Source: Exiguobacterium profundum
GTDB lineage: Bacteria; Bacillota; Bacilli; Exiguobacteriales; Exiguobacteriaceae
Length of the DNA: 53,416 nucleotides
Reading direction: 5' to 3'
NCBI RefSeq assembly: GCF_001909285.1
Contig: NZ_MRSV01000001.1
Coordinates: forward strand, 516,606 to 570,021
The stretch's first letter is position 1. Each line of letters opens with the position of its first letter. The notes under the pieces were generated by a model. It searched no databases, was not told the origin of the DNA, and worked only from the letters and a program-made list of their open reading frames with translations. A program made the position numbers and the translations under genes. Positions 18,538 to 30,031 of this stretch are shown piece by piece.

Positions 18538-19134
18538 ATGGGAGATCATTACTATACGAACGATCCACGTTCGGAAAGTGCCCCGGAGACATGGACGTAC
18601 GAGTTGCGAGGGAAACAGTATCATTTCACTTCGGACCGCGGTGTGTTCTCGAAAGGGTCGGTCGATTTTGGGTCACGTCTTTTAATTGAAACGTTTGAGA
18701 TGCCTGATGTGTCGGGACGTATTTTAGATGTAGGCTGCGGCTATGGTCCGATGGGGATCTCGCTTGCCGATGCCTCTGGGCGTGAGGCCTTGCTCATTGA
18801 TGTGAATGAGCGTGCGCTGGCGCTCTCTGAGCAAAACGCCGCCCGTAATGGAGTGACGGTCGAAACACGGCTTTCTCACGCGTATGACGCGGTGGGGGGA
18901 GAACGGTTTGCCGCCATCGTCACCAATCCGCCGATTCGTGCGGGGAAACAAGTCGTCCATACGATCTTGCGTGAAGCACATACGCACCTCGTCGATGGAG
19001 GGGCAATCTATGTCGTCATTCAAAAGAAACAAGGAGCACCTTCTGCTAAAAAGTTATTAGAAGAGGTGTTTGGTCAAGTTGAAACGATCGCGAAAGAAAA
19101 AGGTTACTTTATTTTCCGAGCAATTCGGTCTTGA
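18538..19134 (+). CDS. ybxB: Class I SAM methyltransferase, RsmC-like (YbxB)
   Basis: Predicted RNA guanine-N2 methyltransferase. 198 residues: motif I ILDVGCGYGPMGI (near 62) binds SAM, and the catalytic motif IVTNPPIRAGK (near 127) is the NPPI/F type of RsmC-like m2G enzymes. It corresponds to the C-terminal catalytic half of the longer E. coli RsmC. Location between rplL and rpoB matches B. subtilis ybxB. SD taggagg precedes the ATG. An rRNA target is likely but not shown by the sequence. Confidence 0.88.
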   Translation: MGDHYYTNDPRSESAPETWTYELRGKQYHFTSDRGVFSKGSVDFGSRLLIETFEMPDVSGRILDVGCGYGPMGISLADASGREALLIDVNERALALSEQNAARNGVTVETRLSHAYDAVGGERFAAIVTNPPIRAGKQVVHTILREAHTHLVDGGAIYVVIQKKQGAPSAKKLLEEVFGQVETIAKEKGYFIFRAIRS

Positions 19135-19151
19135 CAAACGGTGAAGTCTTG

Positions 19152-19180
19152 TTGACTCGCTATAACGTATATGCTAACAT
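19152..19180 (+). promoter_or_regulatory. rpoB-rpoC promoter
   Basis: TTGACT (19152-19157), 17 bases, TAACAT (19175-19180), with extended TG at 19172-19173. It leaves a leader of about 140 bases before rpoB. An upstream TTGACA (19131) has no matching -10. Confidence 0.7.
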
Positions 19181-19327
19181 TATAAAATGCCATTGGAATG
19201 GAATTCGCTTGAAACTGCCGTGTCTGCCGCTTTTTAGAGACGGAAAACGAGCGACATTCAATGACAATGTTCGATTATTACGCCCGAAAAATTCGCTAAA
19301 GAATTGGGGGTCTGAGAGGTGAATCAG

Positions 19328-22300
19328 TTGACTGGTCAACTTGTTCAGTACGGTCGTCACCGTCAGAGAAGAAGCTTTGCCCGTATCAGTGAGGTATTAG
19401 AGCTTCCGAATTTGATTGAAATTCAAACTGCTTCTTATGAGTGGTTCTTGCGTGAAGGATTGAAGGAAATGTTCACAGACATTTCACCGATTTCCGACTT
19501 CACAGGAAACCTCGTATTGGAGTTCATCGATTACTCGCTCAGTGAGCCGAAGTATTCTATCGATGAATCGAAGGAGCGCGACGTTACTTATTCTGCGCCA
19601 CTTCGCGTAAAAGTGCGTCTCCAAAACAAAGAGACAGGTGAGCTCAAAGAACAAGAAGTGTTCATGGGGGATTTCCCGCTCATGACAGAATCGGGAACGT
19701 TTATCATCAATGGTGCAGAACGCGTCATCGTTTCCCAGCTTGTCCGTTCACCGAGCGTGTACTATAACGCTAAACTCGATAAAAACGGTAAACGTGGATT
19801 TGGCGCAACTGTCATCCCGAACCGTGGTGCTTGGCTCGAACTCGAGACAGATGCCAAAGATATCGTTTATGTTCGTATCGACCGTACCCGTAAAATTCCG
19901 GTAACGGTGTTGTTGCGTGCCCTCGGATTCGGTACGGACCAAGAAATTATCGACCTTCTCGGGGATGACGAATACCTTCGTAACACCCTTGAAAAAGATA
20001 ATACGGAGTCTACAGAGAAAGCGTTGATCGAGATTTATGAGCGTCTCCGCCCTGGTGAACCACCAACGGTAGAAAATGCGAAATCTCTTCTCGTATCACG
20101 TTTCTTCGACCCGAAACGTTACGACTTAGCGAACGTCGGTCGCTATAAGATGAACAAAAAACTTCATCTTAAGAACCGTTTGTTCGGTCAAAAATTAGCG
20201 GAAACGCTCGTGGACCCGGAAACAGGCGAAGTACTCGCCGAAGCTGGAACAATCCTCGACCGCCGCAACTTAGATCGTATCCTCCCGCACTTGGAGAACG
20301 GCCTTGGCTATATCGATGCGGAACCAACTGGTGGTGTCGCTGAAGGTGAGCCATTCGGTCTTCAGTCAATCAAAGTCATCTCACCGGATGACCCAGATGG
20401 AGAGCGTATCTTGAACATCATCGGAAATGGCAATATCGATCGCAGCGTAAAACATATTACGCCAGCCGATATTATCGCTTCAATCAACTACTTCTTCAAC
20501 TTACTTCACGAAGTCGGAACAACAGATGACATCGACCACTTAGGAAACCGTCGTCTTCGTTCAGTCGGAGAACTTCTCCAAAACCAATTCCGGATCGGGC
20601 TTTCCCGTATGGAACGTGTCGTAAAAGAACGTATGTCGATTCAAGATCAAAATGCGATCACACCACAGGCGCTCATCAACATCCGCCCGGTTATCGCATC
20701 ACTTAAAGAGTTCTTCGGTAGCTCGCAATTGTCACAGTTCATGGACCAAACGAACCCGCTCGCAGAGCTCACGCACAAGCGTCGTCTCTCTGCACTTGGA
20801 CCGGGTGGTTTGACACGTGAGCGTGCTGGTTTCGAAGTTCGAGACGTTCACTATTCGCACTACGGTCGGATGTGTCCAATCGAAACACCAGAGGGGCCGA
20901 ACATCGGACTCATCAACTCACTCTCGTCTTATGCGAAAGTGAACGAGTACGGTTTCATCGAAGCACCATACCGTCGTGTTGACCCAGAAACAGGTCTTGT
21001 CACTGGCGACATTCAATATATGACGGCTGATGAGGAAGACCTCTATGTCGTCGCACAGGCAAACATGCCGCTCACAGAAGATGGCCACTTTGCAGACGAA
21101 CAAGTTCTTTGCCGTTTCCGCGGACAAAACTTGTCAGTCGAGCCAAGCCGAGTGGACTACATGGACGTTTCGCCGAAACAGGTTGTTTCTGCCGCAACGG
21201 CATGTATCCCGTTCCTCGAGAACGATGACTCGAACCGTGCCCTCATGGGAGCGAACATGCAACGTCAAGCAGTACCACTCCTTCAACCGGATTCACCGAT
21301 TGTCGGTACCGGCATGGAGTACGTATCTGCGAAAGACTCTGGGGCAGCTATTGTTGCGAAATACCCAGGTGTCGTCGAACGCGTCACAGCGCGTGAAATC
21401 TTGATCCGTCGCACGTCTGACGTGAACGGTTCTGAGGTTTCAGGTGACCTTGACCGTTACAAACTTCAAAAATATGTCCGTTCGAACCAAGGGACATGCT
21501 ATAACCAAAAACCAATCATCGCAGCTGGTGACCGTGTCGAAAAAGGAGAAATCCTTGCAGACGGTCCATCGATGGATATGGGTGAGCTCGCGCTCGGCCG
21601 TAACGTCGTCGTTGCCTTCATGACATGGGATGGTTACAACTATGAGGATGCGATCATCATGAGTGAGCGTCTCGTGAAAGATGACGTGTACACGTCGATT
21701 CATATCGAAGAGTACGAGTCAGAGTCACGCGACACGAAACTCGGACCAGAGGAAATCACACGTGATATTCCAAACGTCGGAGATGACGCACTTCGTAACT
21801 TGGACGATCGTGGAATTATCCGCATCGGAGCTGAAGTCAAGGATGGCGATATCCTCGTCGGTAAAGTAACACCTAAGGGCGTTACAGAATTGACGGCGGA
21901 AGAGCGTCTCTTGCACGCAATCTTCGGTGAGAAGGCACGTGAAGTACGTGATACGTCACTTCGTGTACCAAACGGTGGAGACGGAATCATCTTGGATGTC
22001 AAAGTGTTCGACCGTGAAAACGGTGACGAGTTGTCTCCAGGCGTCAACCAAATGGTACGTGTCTATATCGTTCAAAAACGTAAGATTCACGAAGGGGATA
22101 AGATGGCGGGACGTCACGGTAACAAAGGTGTTATCTCGCGAATCCTCCCTGAAGAAGATATGCCATACATGCCAGACGGTACACCGGTTGACATCATGCT
22201 CAACCCGCTTGGGGTACCATCTCGTATGAACATCGGTCAGGTACTTGAACTCCACCTTGGTATGGCGGCGAAGAAGCTCGGTATCAAAGTGGCAACACCT

Positions 22301-22876
22301 GTATTCGATGGAGCGCGTGAGGAAGACGTATGGGCAACGATTGAAGAGGCTGGTATGGATAAAGATGCGAAAACGCGTCTCTATGACGGTCGTACGGGTG
22401 AACCGTTCGATAACCGCGTCTCGGTCGGTGTCATGTACATGATCAAACTCGCGCACATGGTTGATGACAAACTTCACGCTCGTTCGACAGGACCATACTC
22501 ACTCGTTACGCAACAACCGCTCGGTGGTAAAGCACAGTTCGGTGGTCAGCGCTTCGGGGAGATGGAAGTTTGGGCTCTTGAAGCGTACGGTGCAGCCTAC
22601 ACGCTCCAAGAAATCTTGACAATCAAGTCGGATGACACGGTCGGTCGTGTGAAAGCATATGAGGCCATCGTGAAAGGCGAGAGCGTTCCGAAAGCGGGCG
22701 TTCCTGAATCATTCCGCGTCTTGATCAAAGAGCTTCAAGCGCTCGGTATGGAAGTCAAGATGATGTCAGCGGATGATGAAGAAGTCGAAATGAAAGATGA
22801 AGATGACGACAACATCCCGAACGCAACATCGGCGTTAGAACAAGTCGTTCAACCGACTGTTACGGAAGAGGAATAA
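19328..22876 (+). CDS. rpoB: RNA polymerase beta subunit
   Basis: Catalytic-core subunit of RNA polymerase. About 1182 residues, close to B. subtilis throughout, with a shorter acidic C-terminal tail. The rifampicin pocket segment ([19 protein letters not shown], then [13 protein letters not shown], residues about 463-495) is wild type. [13 protein letters not shown] and [20 protein letters not shown] are the conserved late motifs. TTG at 19328 gives [15 protein letters not shown] as in B. subtilis, with SD gagaggtg 6-7 bases upstream; the GTG at 19319 overlaps that SD. rpoC follows after 22 bases. Confidence 0.97.
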   Translation: MTGQLVQYGRHRQRRSFARISEVLELPNLIEIQTASYEWFLREGLKEMFTDISPISDFTGNLVLEFIDYSLSEPKYSIDESKERDVTYSAPLRVKVRLQNKETGELKEQEVFMGDFPLMTESGTFIINGAERVIVSQLVRSPSVYYNAKLDKNGKRGFGATVIPNRGAWLELETDAKDIVYVRIDRTRKIPVTVLLRALGFGTDQEIIDLLGDDEYLRNTLEKDNTESTEKALIEIYERLRPGEPPTVENAKSLLVSRFFDPKRYDLANVGRYKMNKKLHLKNRLFGQKLAETLVDPETGEVLAEAGTILDRRNLDRILPHLENGLGYIDAEPTGGVAEGEPFGLQSIKVISPDDPDGERILNIIGNGNIDRSVKHITPADIIASINYFFNLLHEVGTTDDIDHLGNRRLRSVGELLQNQFRIGLSRMERVVKERMSIQDQNAITPQALINIRPVIASLKEFFGSSQLSQFMDQTNPLAELTHKRRLSALGPGGLTRERAGFEVRDVHYSHYGRMCPIETPEGPNIGLINSLSSYAKVNEYGFIEAPYRRVDPETGLVTGDIQYMTADEEDLYVVAQANMPLTEDGHFADEQVLCRFRGQNLSVEPSRVDYMDVSPKQVVSAATACIPFLENDDSNRALMGANMQRQAVPLLQPDSPIVGTGMEYVSAKDSGAAIVAKYPGVVERVTAREILIRRTSDVNGSEVSGDLDRYKLQKYVRSNQGTCYNQKPIIAAGDRVEKGEILADGPSMDMGELALGRNVVVAFMTWDGYNYEDAIIMSERLVKDDVYTSIHIEEYESESRDTKLGPEEITRDIPNVGDDALRNLDDRGIIRIGAEVKDGDILVGKVTPKGVTELTAEERLLHAIFGEKAREVRDTSLRVPNGGDGIILDVKVFDRENGDELSPGVNQMVRVYIVQKRKIHEGDKMAGRHGNKGVISRILPEEDMPYMPDGTPVDIMLNPLGVPSRMNIGQVLELHLGMAAKKLGIKVATPVFDGAREEDVWATIEEAGMDKDAKTRLYDGRTGEPFDNRVSVGVMYMIKLAHMVDDKLHARSTGPYSLVTQQPLGGKAQFGGQRFGEMEVWALEAYGAAYTLQEILTIKSDDTVGRVKAYEAIVKGESVPKAGVPESFRVLIKELQALGMEVKMMSADDEEVEMKDEDDDNIPNATSALEQVVQPTVTEEE

Positions 22877-22898
22877 GGCGAAAAGGGAGGTCGGCCCC

Positions 22899-25800
22899 TT
22901 GGTAGATGTTAATCGATTTGAATATATGAAAATCGGCTTGGCTTCATCAGAGAAGATCCGTTCGTGGTCTTACGGTGAAGTCAAAAAGCCGGAAACGATC
23001 AACTATCGTACACTTAAACCAGAGAAGGACGGATTATTCTGTGAACGAATCTTCGGTCCTACGAAAGACTGGGAATGTTACTGTGGGAAATACAAACGTA
23101 TCCGTTATAAAGGAGTCATTTGTGACCGCTGTGGCGTTGAAGTGACGAAAGCGAAAGTGCGTCGCGAGCGAATGGGCCATATCGAGCTCGCGGCACCAGT
23201 TTCGCACATCTGGTACTTCAAAGGGATTCCAAGCCGCATGGGGCTTGTTCTCGACATGTCACCACGTGCGCTTGAAGAAGTCATTTACTTCGCATCTTAC
23301 GTGGTCACAGAGCCAGGTGATACTCCGCTTGAGAAGAAACAACTTCTCTCGGAAAAAGAATTCCGTCTCTATCGTGAAAAATACGGTAGCGACTTCAAAG
23401 CAGACATGGGTGCTGAAGCCATCCGTACACTTCTTCAAGACGTTAATCTTGAAAAAGAAGTAGGCGAGCTTCGTGAAGAGTTGAAAACAGTCCAAGGTCA
23501 ACGTCGTACACGTGCGATTAAGCGCTTGGAAGTTCTCGATGCATTCTTCACTTCAGGAAACAATCCAGACTGGATGATCCTTGAAGTACTTCCTGTCATC
23601 CCACCAGAGCTTCGCCCGATGGTACAGCTTGATGGTGGACGCTTTGCGACATCTGACTTGAACGATTTGTATCGTCGAGTCATCAACCGGAACAACCGTC
23701 TCAAACGTTTGCTCGACCTCGGCGCGCCGAACATCATCGTGCAAAACGAGAAGCGTATGCTTCAAGAAGCGGTTGACGCCCTCATCGACAACGGTCGTCG
23801 TGGTCGTCCGGTAACAGGTCCTGGTAACCGTCCGCTTAAATCACTTTCACACATGTTGAAAGGGAAACAAGGTCGTTTCCGTCAAAACCTTCTCGGTAAA
23901 CGGGTCGACTATTCAGGACGTTCGGTTATCGTCGTAGGTCCGAACTTGAAGATGTATCAGTGTGGTCTTCCAAAAGAGATGGCGCTTGAACTCTTCAAAC
24001 CGTTCGTGATGAAAGAGCTTGTCGGTCGCGGCATCGCTTCAAACATCAAGAACGCCAAACGCAAAATCGAGAAGATGCAACCTGAAATCTGGGGCGTCCT
24101 TGAAGAAGTCATTCGTGAGCATCCGGTCCTCTTGAACCGTGCCCCGACACTTCACCGCCTTGGTATTCAAGCATTCGAACCGATTCTTGTTGAAGGTCGT
24201 GCGATTCGCCTTCACCCACTCGTATGTACGGCATACAACGCCGACTTCGATGGTGACCAAATGGCCGTCCACGTTCCGCTCTCTGCAGAAGCACAAGCGG
24301 AAGCACGTCTTCTCATGCTCGCTGCGCAGAACATCTTGAACCCGAAAGACGGAAAACCAGTTGTTACACCATCGCAGGATATGGTCCTCGGTAACTACTA
24401 CATCTCACTCGAACGTGAAGATGCCGTCGGTCAAGGGAAAGTGTTCTCGAACGTCAACGAAGCGTTGATTGCTTACCAAAACGGTTATGTCCACTTGCAC
24501 TCGCGTGTGGCACTTCCGGCACGTACGCTCAACAACCCGACGTTCACAGACGAACAGAACGAGAAATTGCTCATTACGACAGTTGGTAAGATGATCTTCA
24601 ACGAAATCTTGCCAAATACGTTCCCATACTTGAACGAGCCGACGATGGAAAACTTACAGGAAGCAACGCCTGATAAGTACTTCATCGACAAAGGGGCGAA
24701 CGTTGCGGAAGAAATCGCATCACGTCCAATCATCGACCCGTTCAAAAAAGGGTTCCTTGGAAAAGTCATCGCGGAAGTGTTCCAGAAGTTTGAAACGACG
24801 GAAACAAGCCGCATGCTTGACCGGATGAAAGATCTTGGCTTCAAGCACTCGACAAAAGCGGGTGTGACGGTTGGGATTGCCGATATCATCGTACTTCCGG
24901 ATAAACAAGAAATCCTTGATGAAGCACAAAAACAAGTCGACCAAATCATGAAGTCGTTCCGTCGTGGTCTCATCACTGAAGATGAGCGTTACGAGCGCGT
25001 TGTCCGTGCTTGGAACGAAGCGAAGGATGAAATTCAATCTCGATTGATGAAATCCCTCAACCGCTTGAACCCGATCTTCATGATGTCTGACTCAGGTGCC
25101 CGTGGTAACGCATCGAACTTTACGCAGCTTGCGGGTATGCGTGGTTTGATGGCCGCTCCATCTGGTCGCATCATCGAACTTCCAATCAAATCGTCATTCC
25201 GTGAAGGTCTGACGGTTCAAGAGTACTTCATCTCGACTCACGGGGCTCGTAAAGGTCTTGCCGATACAGCCTTGAAGACAGCCGATTCAGGTTACTTGAC
25301 ACGTCGTCTCGTTGACGTAGCACAAGATGTCATCATCCGTGAAGAAGATTGTGGAACAGACCGCGGGATCCGTGTTTCTGCACTCCGCGAAGGTACGGAA
25401 GAAATCGAAAGCTTGTACGACCGTCTCGTCGGACGTACATCGTTCGAAACGGTGACACACCCTGAAACGGGCGAAGTGTTGATCGATAAGAACGAATTGA
25501 TCACAGAAGACATCGCGCGCATCATCGTTGATGCGGGTGTTGAAAAAGTTGAAATCCGTACAGCCTTCACATGTAACACGTCACACGGCGTATGTAAGAA
25601 GTGTTACGGACGCAACTTGGCAACTGGATCAAATGTTGAAGTCGGGGAAGCCGTCGGTATCATTGCCGCACAATCAATCGGTGAGCCAGGAACGCAGCTT
25701 ACAATGCGTACCTTCCACACAGGTGGGGTTGCCGGAGACGATATCACACAAGGTCTTCCACGTATCCAAGAGGTATTCGAAGCCCGTAACCCGAAAGGTC

Positions 25801-26498
25801 AAGCGGTCATCTCGGAAATCTCTGGTACGGTCATCGACTTCACAGAATCGCGTGACAAGCGTGAACTCACGGTCGAAGGATTCAGTGAGACTCGCTCATA
25901 CACGATTCCATTCGGAGCGCGTCTCCGCGTTCAAATCGGCGACACAGTAGAAGCCGGTGAAGTCTTCACGGAAGGTTCGATCGATCCGAAAGAATTGCTC
26001 GCCGTCCGTGGTGTATCTGGTGTTCAGAACTATCTTCTCCAAGAAGTTCAAAAAGTTTACCGGATGCAAGGGGTAGAAATCGGTGATAAGCACGTTGAGG
26101 TCATGGTTCGCCAAATGCTTCGTCGTGTCAAAGTTATCGAATCAGGTGACACACCACTTCTCCCTGGATCACTCGTCGACATCAGCGTCTTCAAAGAAGC
26201 GTGTAAAGATGCGATTCGTGATGGAAAACACCCAGCGACTGCGAAACCAGTCCTTCTCGGAATCACGAAAGCTTCACTTGAGACAGATTCGTTCCTCTCA
26301 GCGGCTTCGTTCCAAGAAACGACTCGCGTCTTGACAGATGCAGCAATCAAAGGGAAACGTGACTATCTCCTCGGACTCAAAGAGAACGTCATCATCGGTA
26401 AACTCGTTCCAGCTGGTACTGGAATGGCCGTCTACCGTGATGTGGAACTCAAAGAAGATGAGGCGCCAGTTGCGCTCGAAGATACAACAGTCGAGTAA
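22899..26498 (+). CDS. rpoC: RNA polymerase beta' subunit
   Basis: Catalytic subunit holding the active-site magnesium. 1199 residues. Zinc ribbon cysteines lie near residues 60-78 ([14 protein letters not shown]); the [15 protein letters not shown] active-site loop is near residue 450; the second zinc site is in [15 protein letters not shown], followed by [24 protein letters not shown] start at 22899 matches the B. subtilis N-terminus ([15 protein letters not shown]) and has SD gggagg 8 bases upstream. In B. subtilis an L7Ae-family gene follows; here a structured leader and rpsL do. Confidence 0.97.
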   Translation: MVDVNRFEYMKIGLASSEKIRSWSYGEVKKPETINYRTLKPEKDGLFCERIFGPTKDWECYCGKYKRIRYKGVICDRCGVEVTKAKVRRERMGHIELAAPVSHIWYFKGIPSRMGLVLDMSPRALEEVIYFASYVVTEPGDTPLEKKQLLSEKEFRLYREKYGSDFKADMGAEAIRTLLQDVNLEKEVGELREELKTVQGQRRTRAIKRLEVLDAFFTSGNNPDWMILEVLPVIPPELRPMVQLDGGRFATSDLNDLYRRVINRNNRLKRLLDLGAPNIIVQNEKRMLQEAVDALIDNGRRGRPVTGPGNRPLKSLSHMLKGKQGRFRQNLLGKRVDYSGRSVIVVGPNLKMYQCGLPKEMALELFKPFVMKELVGRGIASNIKNAKRKIEKMQPEIWGVLEEVIREHPVLLNRAPTLHRLGIQAFEPILVEGRAIRLHPLVCTAYNADFDGDQMAVHVPLSAEAQAEARLLMLAAQNILNPKDGKPVVTPSQDMVLGNYYISLEREDAVGQGKVFSNVNEALIAYQNGYVHLHSRVALPARTLNNPTFTDEQNEKLLITTVGKMIFNEILPNTFPYLNEPTMENLQEATPDKYFIDKGANVAEEIASRPIIDPFKKGFLGKVIAEVFQKFETTETSRMLDRMKDLGFKHSTKAGVTVGIADIIVLPDKQEILDEAQKQVDQIMKSFRRGLITEDERYERVVRAWNEAKDEIQSRLMKSLNRLNPIFMMSDSGARGNASNFTQLAGMRGLMAAPSGRIIELPIKSSFREGLTVQEYFISTHGARKGLADTALKTADSGYLTRRLVDVAQDVIIREEDCGTDRGIRVSALREGTEEIESLYDRLVGRTSFETVTHPETGEVLIDKNELITEDIARIIVDAGVEKVEIRTAFTCNTSHGVCKKCYGRNLATGSNVEVGEAVGIIAAQSIGEPGTQLTMRTFHTGGVAGDDITQGLPRIQEVFEARNPKGQAVISEISGTVIDFTESRDKRELTVEGFSETRSYTIPFGARLRVQIGDTVEAGEVFTEGSIDPKELLAVRGVSGVQNYLLQEVQKVYRMQGVEIGDKHVEVMVRQMLRRVKVIESGDTPLLPGSLVDISVFKEACKDAIRDGKHPATAKPVLLGITKASLETDSFLSAASFQETTRVLTDAAIKGKRDYLLGLKENVIIGKLVPAGTGMAVYRDVELKEDEAPVALEDTTVE

Positions 26499-26506
26499 AA
26501 TACGTC

Positions 26507-26535
26507 TTGACAGCGCAGGTTGGCGGTGCTACTAT
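26507..26535 (+). promoter_or_regulatory. str operon (rpsL) promoter
   Basis: Perfect TTGACA (26507-26512), 17 bases, TACTAT (26530-26535) with extended TG at 26527-26528, one of the best promoters here. An inverted repeat TGGCGG (26521-26526) and CCGCCA (26545-26550) brackets the -10 and predicted start. Confidence 0.82.
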
Positions 26536-26541
26536 GATTTA

Positions 26542-26788
26542 GTGCCGCCAATCGGTTGTTGTCGATGACAACGATGTCCAGCAGTCGGCAAGCTACTTGG
26601 ACGTCCATCCGAACTTTCTACGGGAAGGTTTGGCTGCTACAATTGCCACTTTCAAGGTATAACTCACGTTTTTGCGAGGTCATGGAATGCCTACGCCTCG
26701 TAAAAACGTTTCGTTATGACCTTAAATGAACCACCCGGGTCGGTGGGACTAGAAAATAGCAACATTCAGGAAGGGAGGATCTTCAAAG
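26542..26788 (+). promoter_or_regulatory. Structured 5' leader of rpsL (no gene)
   Basis: About 247 bases without an ORF but with several helices: GTTGTC/GACAAC (26558-26572); gatgtcca with tggacgtc (26573-26580, 26598-26605); AACTTTC/GAAGGTT (26612-26630); a 14-bp stem 26666-26679 with 26696-26709 around a 16-base loop; and ccacc/ggtgg just before the SD. AGCAG (26580-26584) can alternatively pair with CTGCT (26634-26638). No T-rich tail follows the long stem, so control, if any, would be translational or by stability. Confidence 0.6.
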
Positions 26789-27211
26789 ATGCCTACTATT
26801 AACCAGTTAGTCCGTAAAGGACGTAAATCGAAAGTCGTGAAATCTGACTCTCCAGCACTTAACAAAGGTTACAACAGTTTCATCAAGTCACAAACAAACG
26901 TGAGCTCACCACAAAAACGTGGTGTTTGTACACGTGTTGGTACAATGACTCCGAAGAAACCGAACTCGGCGCTTCGTAAGTATGCTCGTGTTCGTTTGAC
27001 TAACCAAATCGAAGTGACTGCGTACATCCCAGGTATTGGCCACAACCTTCAAGAGCACAGCGTTGTTCTTATCCGTGGAGGACGTGTAAAAGACTTACCA
27101 GGGGTACGTTACCACATCGTTCGTGGTGCGCTTGACACTGCAGGTGTTGATGGACGTATGCAAGGCCGTTCTAAATACGGTACGAAACGTCCGAAAGCTG
27201 CGAAGAAGTAA
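26789..27211 (+). CDS. rpsL: Ribosomal protein S12
   Basis: 30S decoding-centre protein, 140 residues. [17 protein letters not shown] and [17 protein letters not shown] hold the lysines whose mutation gives streptomycin resistance; both are wild type. SD gggagga lies 7-8 bases upstream. First gene of rpsL-rpsG-fusA-tuf. Confidence 0.97.
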   Translation: MPTINQLVRKGRKSKVVKSDSPALNKGYNSFIKSQTNVSSPQKRGVCTRVGTMTPKKPNSALRKYARVRLTNQIEVTAYIPGIGHNLQEHSVVLIRGGRVKDLPGVRYHIVRGALDTAGVDGRMQGRSKYGTKRPKAAKK

Positions 27212-27259
27212 TTCTCGCCAACTAAACTACAATTGAAATTTTGAAAGGAGGGTACTCGG

Positions 27260-27727
27260 ATGCGTAAAAACCGTGCAGAACGTCGTGACGTTATCGCAGA
27301 TCCGATCTACAACTCGAAATTGGTAACTCGCCTCATTAACCGTGTCATGTTAGACGGTAAAAAAGGTACAGCTCAAACTATCATTTACAACGCATTTGGC
27401 ATCATCGCTGAACGCTCAGGCAAAGAGCCTATGGAAGTGTTCGAAGAAGCAATGAACAACATCATGCCTGTACTTGAAGTTAAAGCACGCCGTGTAGGTG
27501 GAGCTAACTACCAAGTTCCTGTAGAAGTTCGTCCAGAGCGCCGTACAACACTTGGTCTTCGTTACCTCGTGAACTACGCTCGTCTCCGCAACGAAAAAAC
27601 GATGGAGCAACGTATCGCGAACGAAATCATGGATGCAGCCAACAACACTGGTGCATCTGTTAAGAAACGCGAAGACATGCATAAGATGGCAGAAGCTAAC
27701 AAAGCGTTTGCTCACTATCGTTGGTAA
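27260..27727 (+). CDS. rpsG: Ribosomal protein S7
   Basis: Primary 16S rRNA-binding protein that nucleates the 30S head. 155 residues, with [20 protein letters not shown] and [20 protein letters not shown]; ends KAFAHYRW. The N-terminus ([11 protein letters not shown]) differs slightly from B. subtilis but length is normal. SD aaaggaggg precedes the ATG. Hairpin and palindrome sequences follow before fusA. Confidence 0.97.
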   Translation: MRKNRAERRDVIADPIYNSKLVTRLINRVMLDGKKGTAQTIIYNAFGIIAERSGKEPMEVFEEAMNNIMPVLEVKARRVGGANYQVPVEVRPERRTTLGLRYLVNYARLRNEKTMEQRIANEIMDAANNTGASVKKREDMHKMAEANKAFAHYRW

Positions 27728-27741
27728 TTTAATCGTAAAGT

Positions 27742-27776
27742 CCACTCCGCCAAGCATGGCTTAACGGAGTGGCTTT
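27742..27776 (+). terminator. Hairpin between rpsG and fusA (weak terminator or attenuator)
   Basis: Perfect 8-bp stem ccactccg (27742-27749) with cggagtgg (27765-27772), followed only by CTTT. It would slow rather than stop polymerase, and may set the S7:EF-G ratio or protect mRNA ends. Confidence 0.5.
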
Positions 27777-27791
27777 CGGGTATAATCATAT

Positions 27792-27807
27792 CGTGTGCGC
27801 GCACACG
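27792..27807 (+). repeat. 16-bp perfect palindrome before fusA
   Basis: CGTGTGCGCGCACACG, five bases after a TATAAT (27781-27786) and 32 bases before the fusA ATG. It lies where transcription would start from that -10, though no good -35 is visible. It could be an operator or a short RNA hairpin. Confidence 0.6.
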
Positions 27808-27839
27808 AAAATCAAACATGCGGAAGGAGAATACCCAGT

Positions 27840-29918
27840 ATGGCAAGAGAATTCTCCCTAAAGAATACTCGTAACATCGGGATCATGGCTCACATCGATG
27901 CCGGTAAAACGACAACAACTGAACGTATTCTTTATTACACAGGTCGTATCCATAAAATTGGTGAAACGCACGAAGGTGCTTCACAAATGGACTGGATGGA
28001 GCAGGAGCAAGAGCGTGGAATCACGATCACTTCGGCTGCGACAACTGCACAGTGGAATGGCCACCGTGTAAACATCATCGATACACCTGGACACGTAGAC
28101 TTCACTGTAGAAGTTGAACGTTCACTCCGTGTACTTGATGGTGCGGTTGCTGTACTTGACGCTCAGTCAGGTGTAGAACCACAAACAGAAACTGTATGGC
28201 GTCAAGCGACGACATATGGTGTACCACGTGTCGTATTCGTCAACAAGATGGATAAAATCGGCGCAGACTTCTTGTACTCTGTGAAGACGCTCCACGATCG
28301 TCTTCAAGCGAACGCTTACGCGATCCAACTCCCAATCGGAGCAGAGGACGATTTCAAAGGGATCATCGATCTCGTTGAAATGAAGACTTACATGTACAAC
28401 AACGACCTCGGTACTGACATCGAAGTAACAGATGGCTTCCCAGCTGACATGGCTGACCAAGCTGAAGAACTTCGCGGTCAATTGATCGAAGGTGTTGCTG
28501 ACTTCAACGAAGAGTTGATGATGAAGTACCTTGAAGGTGAAGAGATTTCAATCGATGAATTGAAAGCTGCAATCCGTCAAGCGACACTTAGCGTTGAATT
28601 CTACCCTGTACTCGTTGGTTCTGCCTTCAAGAACAAAGGTGTTCAGCTCATGCTTAACGCCGTTGTTGATTACCTCCCATCACCAGTTGATGTAGAGTCA
28701 ATCAAAGGGATCAACCTCGATACAGAAGAAGAAATCACACGTGAGCCTTCTGACGAAGCTCCATTCTCAGCACTTGCGTTCAAAGTTATGACTGACCCTT
28801 ACGTCGGTAAATTGACGTTCTTCCGCGTGTACTCTGGTACAGCTGAAGCGGGATCATACGTGAAGAACTCGACTAAAGGGAAGCGTGAGCGTCTCGGTCG
28901 TATCCTTCAAATGCACGCAAACAGCCGTGAAGAGATTCCAATGGTATTCGCTGGTGACATCGCCGCTGCTGTTGGTTTCAAAGACACGACTACTGGTGAC
29001 ACGCTTTGCTCTGAGAAAGATAACATCGTTCTCGAGTCAATGACGTTCCCAGAACCAGTTATCTCGGTTGCAATCGAGCCTAAATCGAAAGCAGACCAAG
29101 ATAAGATGGGTCAAGCTCTTGCGAAACTCGCAGAAGAAGATCCAACATTCCGCACTGAAACAAACCCTGAGACTGGTCAAACGATCATCTCTGGTATGGG
29201 TGAGCTTCACCTTGACATCCTCGTTGACCGTATGCGTCGCGAATTCAAAGTAGAAGCTAACGTTGGTGCACCACAAGTTGCTTACCGTGAAACAATCCGT
29301 GGCGCTGCGAAGATCGATTCGAAATTCGTTCGTCAGTCTGGTGGACGCGGTCAGTACGGTCACGTTGTCGTAGAATTCGAGCCGAACGAAGAAGGCGCTG
29401 GATTCGAGTTCGAGAACAAGATCGTCGGTGGTGTTGTACCACGTGAATACGTCCCTGCTGTTCAAAACGGGATTGAAGAAGCTCTCGAAAACGGTATCCT
29501 CGCTGGTTACCCAGTAGTAGACGTTAAAGCTCGTCTCGTATTCGGATCGTACCACGATGTCGACTCGAACGAGATGGCGTTTAAAGTTGCTGCTTCGATG
29601 GCGGTTAAACAACTTAAGGACCAAGCGAAAGCTGTCATCCTTGAGCCAATGATGCGTGTTGAAGTTGTTATCCCAGAAGAATACATGGGTGACATCATGG
29701 GTGACGTTACGTCACGCCGTGGACGCGTAGAAGGTATGGAAGCTCGCGGTAACGCACAAGTCGTTAAAGCGATGATTCCACTTTCAGAAATGTTCGGTTA
29801 CGCAACATCACTTCGTTCACGTACACAAGGACGTGGAACGTACTCGATGCACTTCGATCACTACGAAGAAGTACCGAAATCAATCGCTGAAGAAATCGTC
29901 AAAAAAGCGAACGGCTAA
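27840..29918 (+). CDS. fusA: Elongation factor G
   Basis: GTPase driving translocation and, with RRF, ribosome recycling. 692 residues: P-loop AHIDAGKTT at 17-25, switch region [26 protein letters not shown], then domains II-V ending in [15 protein letters not shown]. The ATG at 27840 gives [20 protein letters not shown] as in relatives, with SD ggaagga upstream; the opening at 27795 runs into the palindrome and is rejected. No fusidic-acid resistance change was assessed. Confidence 0.97.
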   Translation: MAREFSLKNTRNIGIMAHIDAGKTTTTERILYYTGRIHKIGETHEGASQMDWMEQEQERGITITSAATTAQWNGHRVNIIDTPGHVDFTVEVERSLRVLDGAVAVLDAQSGVEPQTETVWRQATTYGVPRVVFVNKMDKIGADFLYSVKTLHDRLQANAYAIQLPIGAEDDFKGIIDLVEMKTYMYNNDLGTDIEVTDGFPADMADQAEELRGQLIEGVADFNEELMMKYLEGEEISIDELKAAIRQATLSVEFYPVLVGSAFKNKGVQLMLNAVVDYLPSPVDVESIKGINLDTEEEITREPSDEAPFSALAFKVMTDPYVGKLTFFRVYSGTAEAGSYVKNSTKGKRERLGRILQMHANSREEIPMVFAGDIAAAVGFKDTTTGDTLCSEKDNIVLESMTFPEPVISVAIEPKSKADQDKMGQALAKLAEEDPTFRTETNPETGQTIISGMGELHLDILVDRMRREFKVEANVGAPQVAYRETIRGAAKIDSKFVRQSGGRGQYGHVVVEFEPNEEGAGFEFENKIVGGVVPREYVPAVQNGIEEALENGILAGYPVVDVKARLVFGSYHDVDSNEMAFKVAASMAVKQLKDQAKAVILEPMMRVEVVIPEEYMGDIMGDVTSRRGRVEGMEARGNAQVVKAMIPLSEMFGYATSLRSRTQGRGTYSMHFDHYEEVPKSIAEEIVKKANG

Positions 29919-29954
29919 TAACGGTTGTATCGCTAGATTGATTGTTGTAAGCTA

Positions 29955-29990
29955 AGGAGGACGTATGTTAAAAGTAGCCTACGTCTTCCT
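29955..29990 (+). promoter_or_regulatory. SD-sequestering hairpin upstream of tuf
   Basis: aggaggacgta (29955-29965) pairs with tacgtcttcct (29980-29990): 11 bp with one G-T pair and a 14-base loop. The 5' arm holds a near-perfect SD and the A of the ATG of a short ORF, so folding would hide that ribosome site. tuf starts 42 bases after the stem. Confidence 0.6.
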
Positions 29991-30000
29991 AGTTAAATAA
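29965..30000 (+). CDS. Possible 11-residue leader peptide upstream of tuf
   Basis: ATG at 29965 to TAA at 30000 encodes [11 protein letters not shown]. aaggagga (29954-29961) is an excellent SD, with 4 bases to the ATG, a little short. The ORF overlaps the hairpin at 29955-29990. No rare-codon or repeated-residue pattern suggests classical amino-acid attenuation. It is either a coupled leader ORF, a ribosome-loading site, or chance. Confidence 0.35.
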   Translation: MLKVAYVFLVK

Positions 30001-30031
30001 AACTAATCGTTTAATAGAGGAGGAATCTAGA

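Noticed and set aside
19131-19136. TTGACA at the ybxB stop as the -35 of rpoB
   Set aside because: No -10 at 16-18 bases; the TTGACT at 19152 with TAACAT fits better.
20719-20820. Possible rifampicin-resistance changes in rpoB and streptomycin changes in rpsL
   Set aside because: The conserved segments read as the sensitive wild type.
29037-29624. 195-codon antisense open frame within fusA
   Set aside because: Shadow of the highly biased fusA codons; no ribosome site or recognisable domain.
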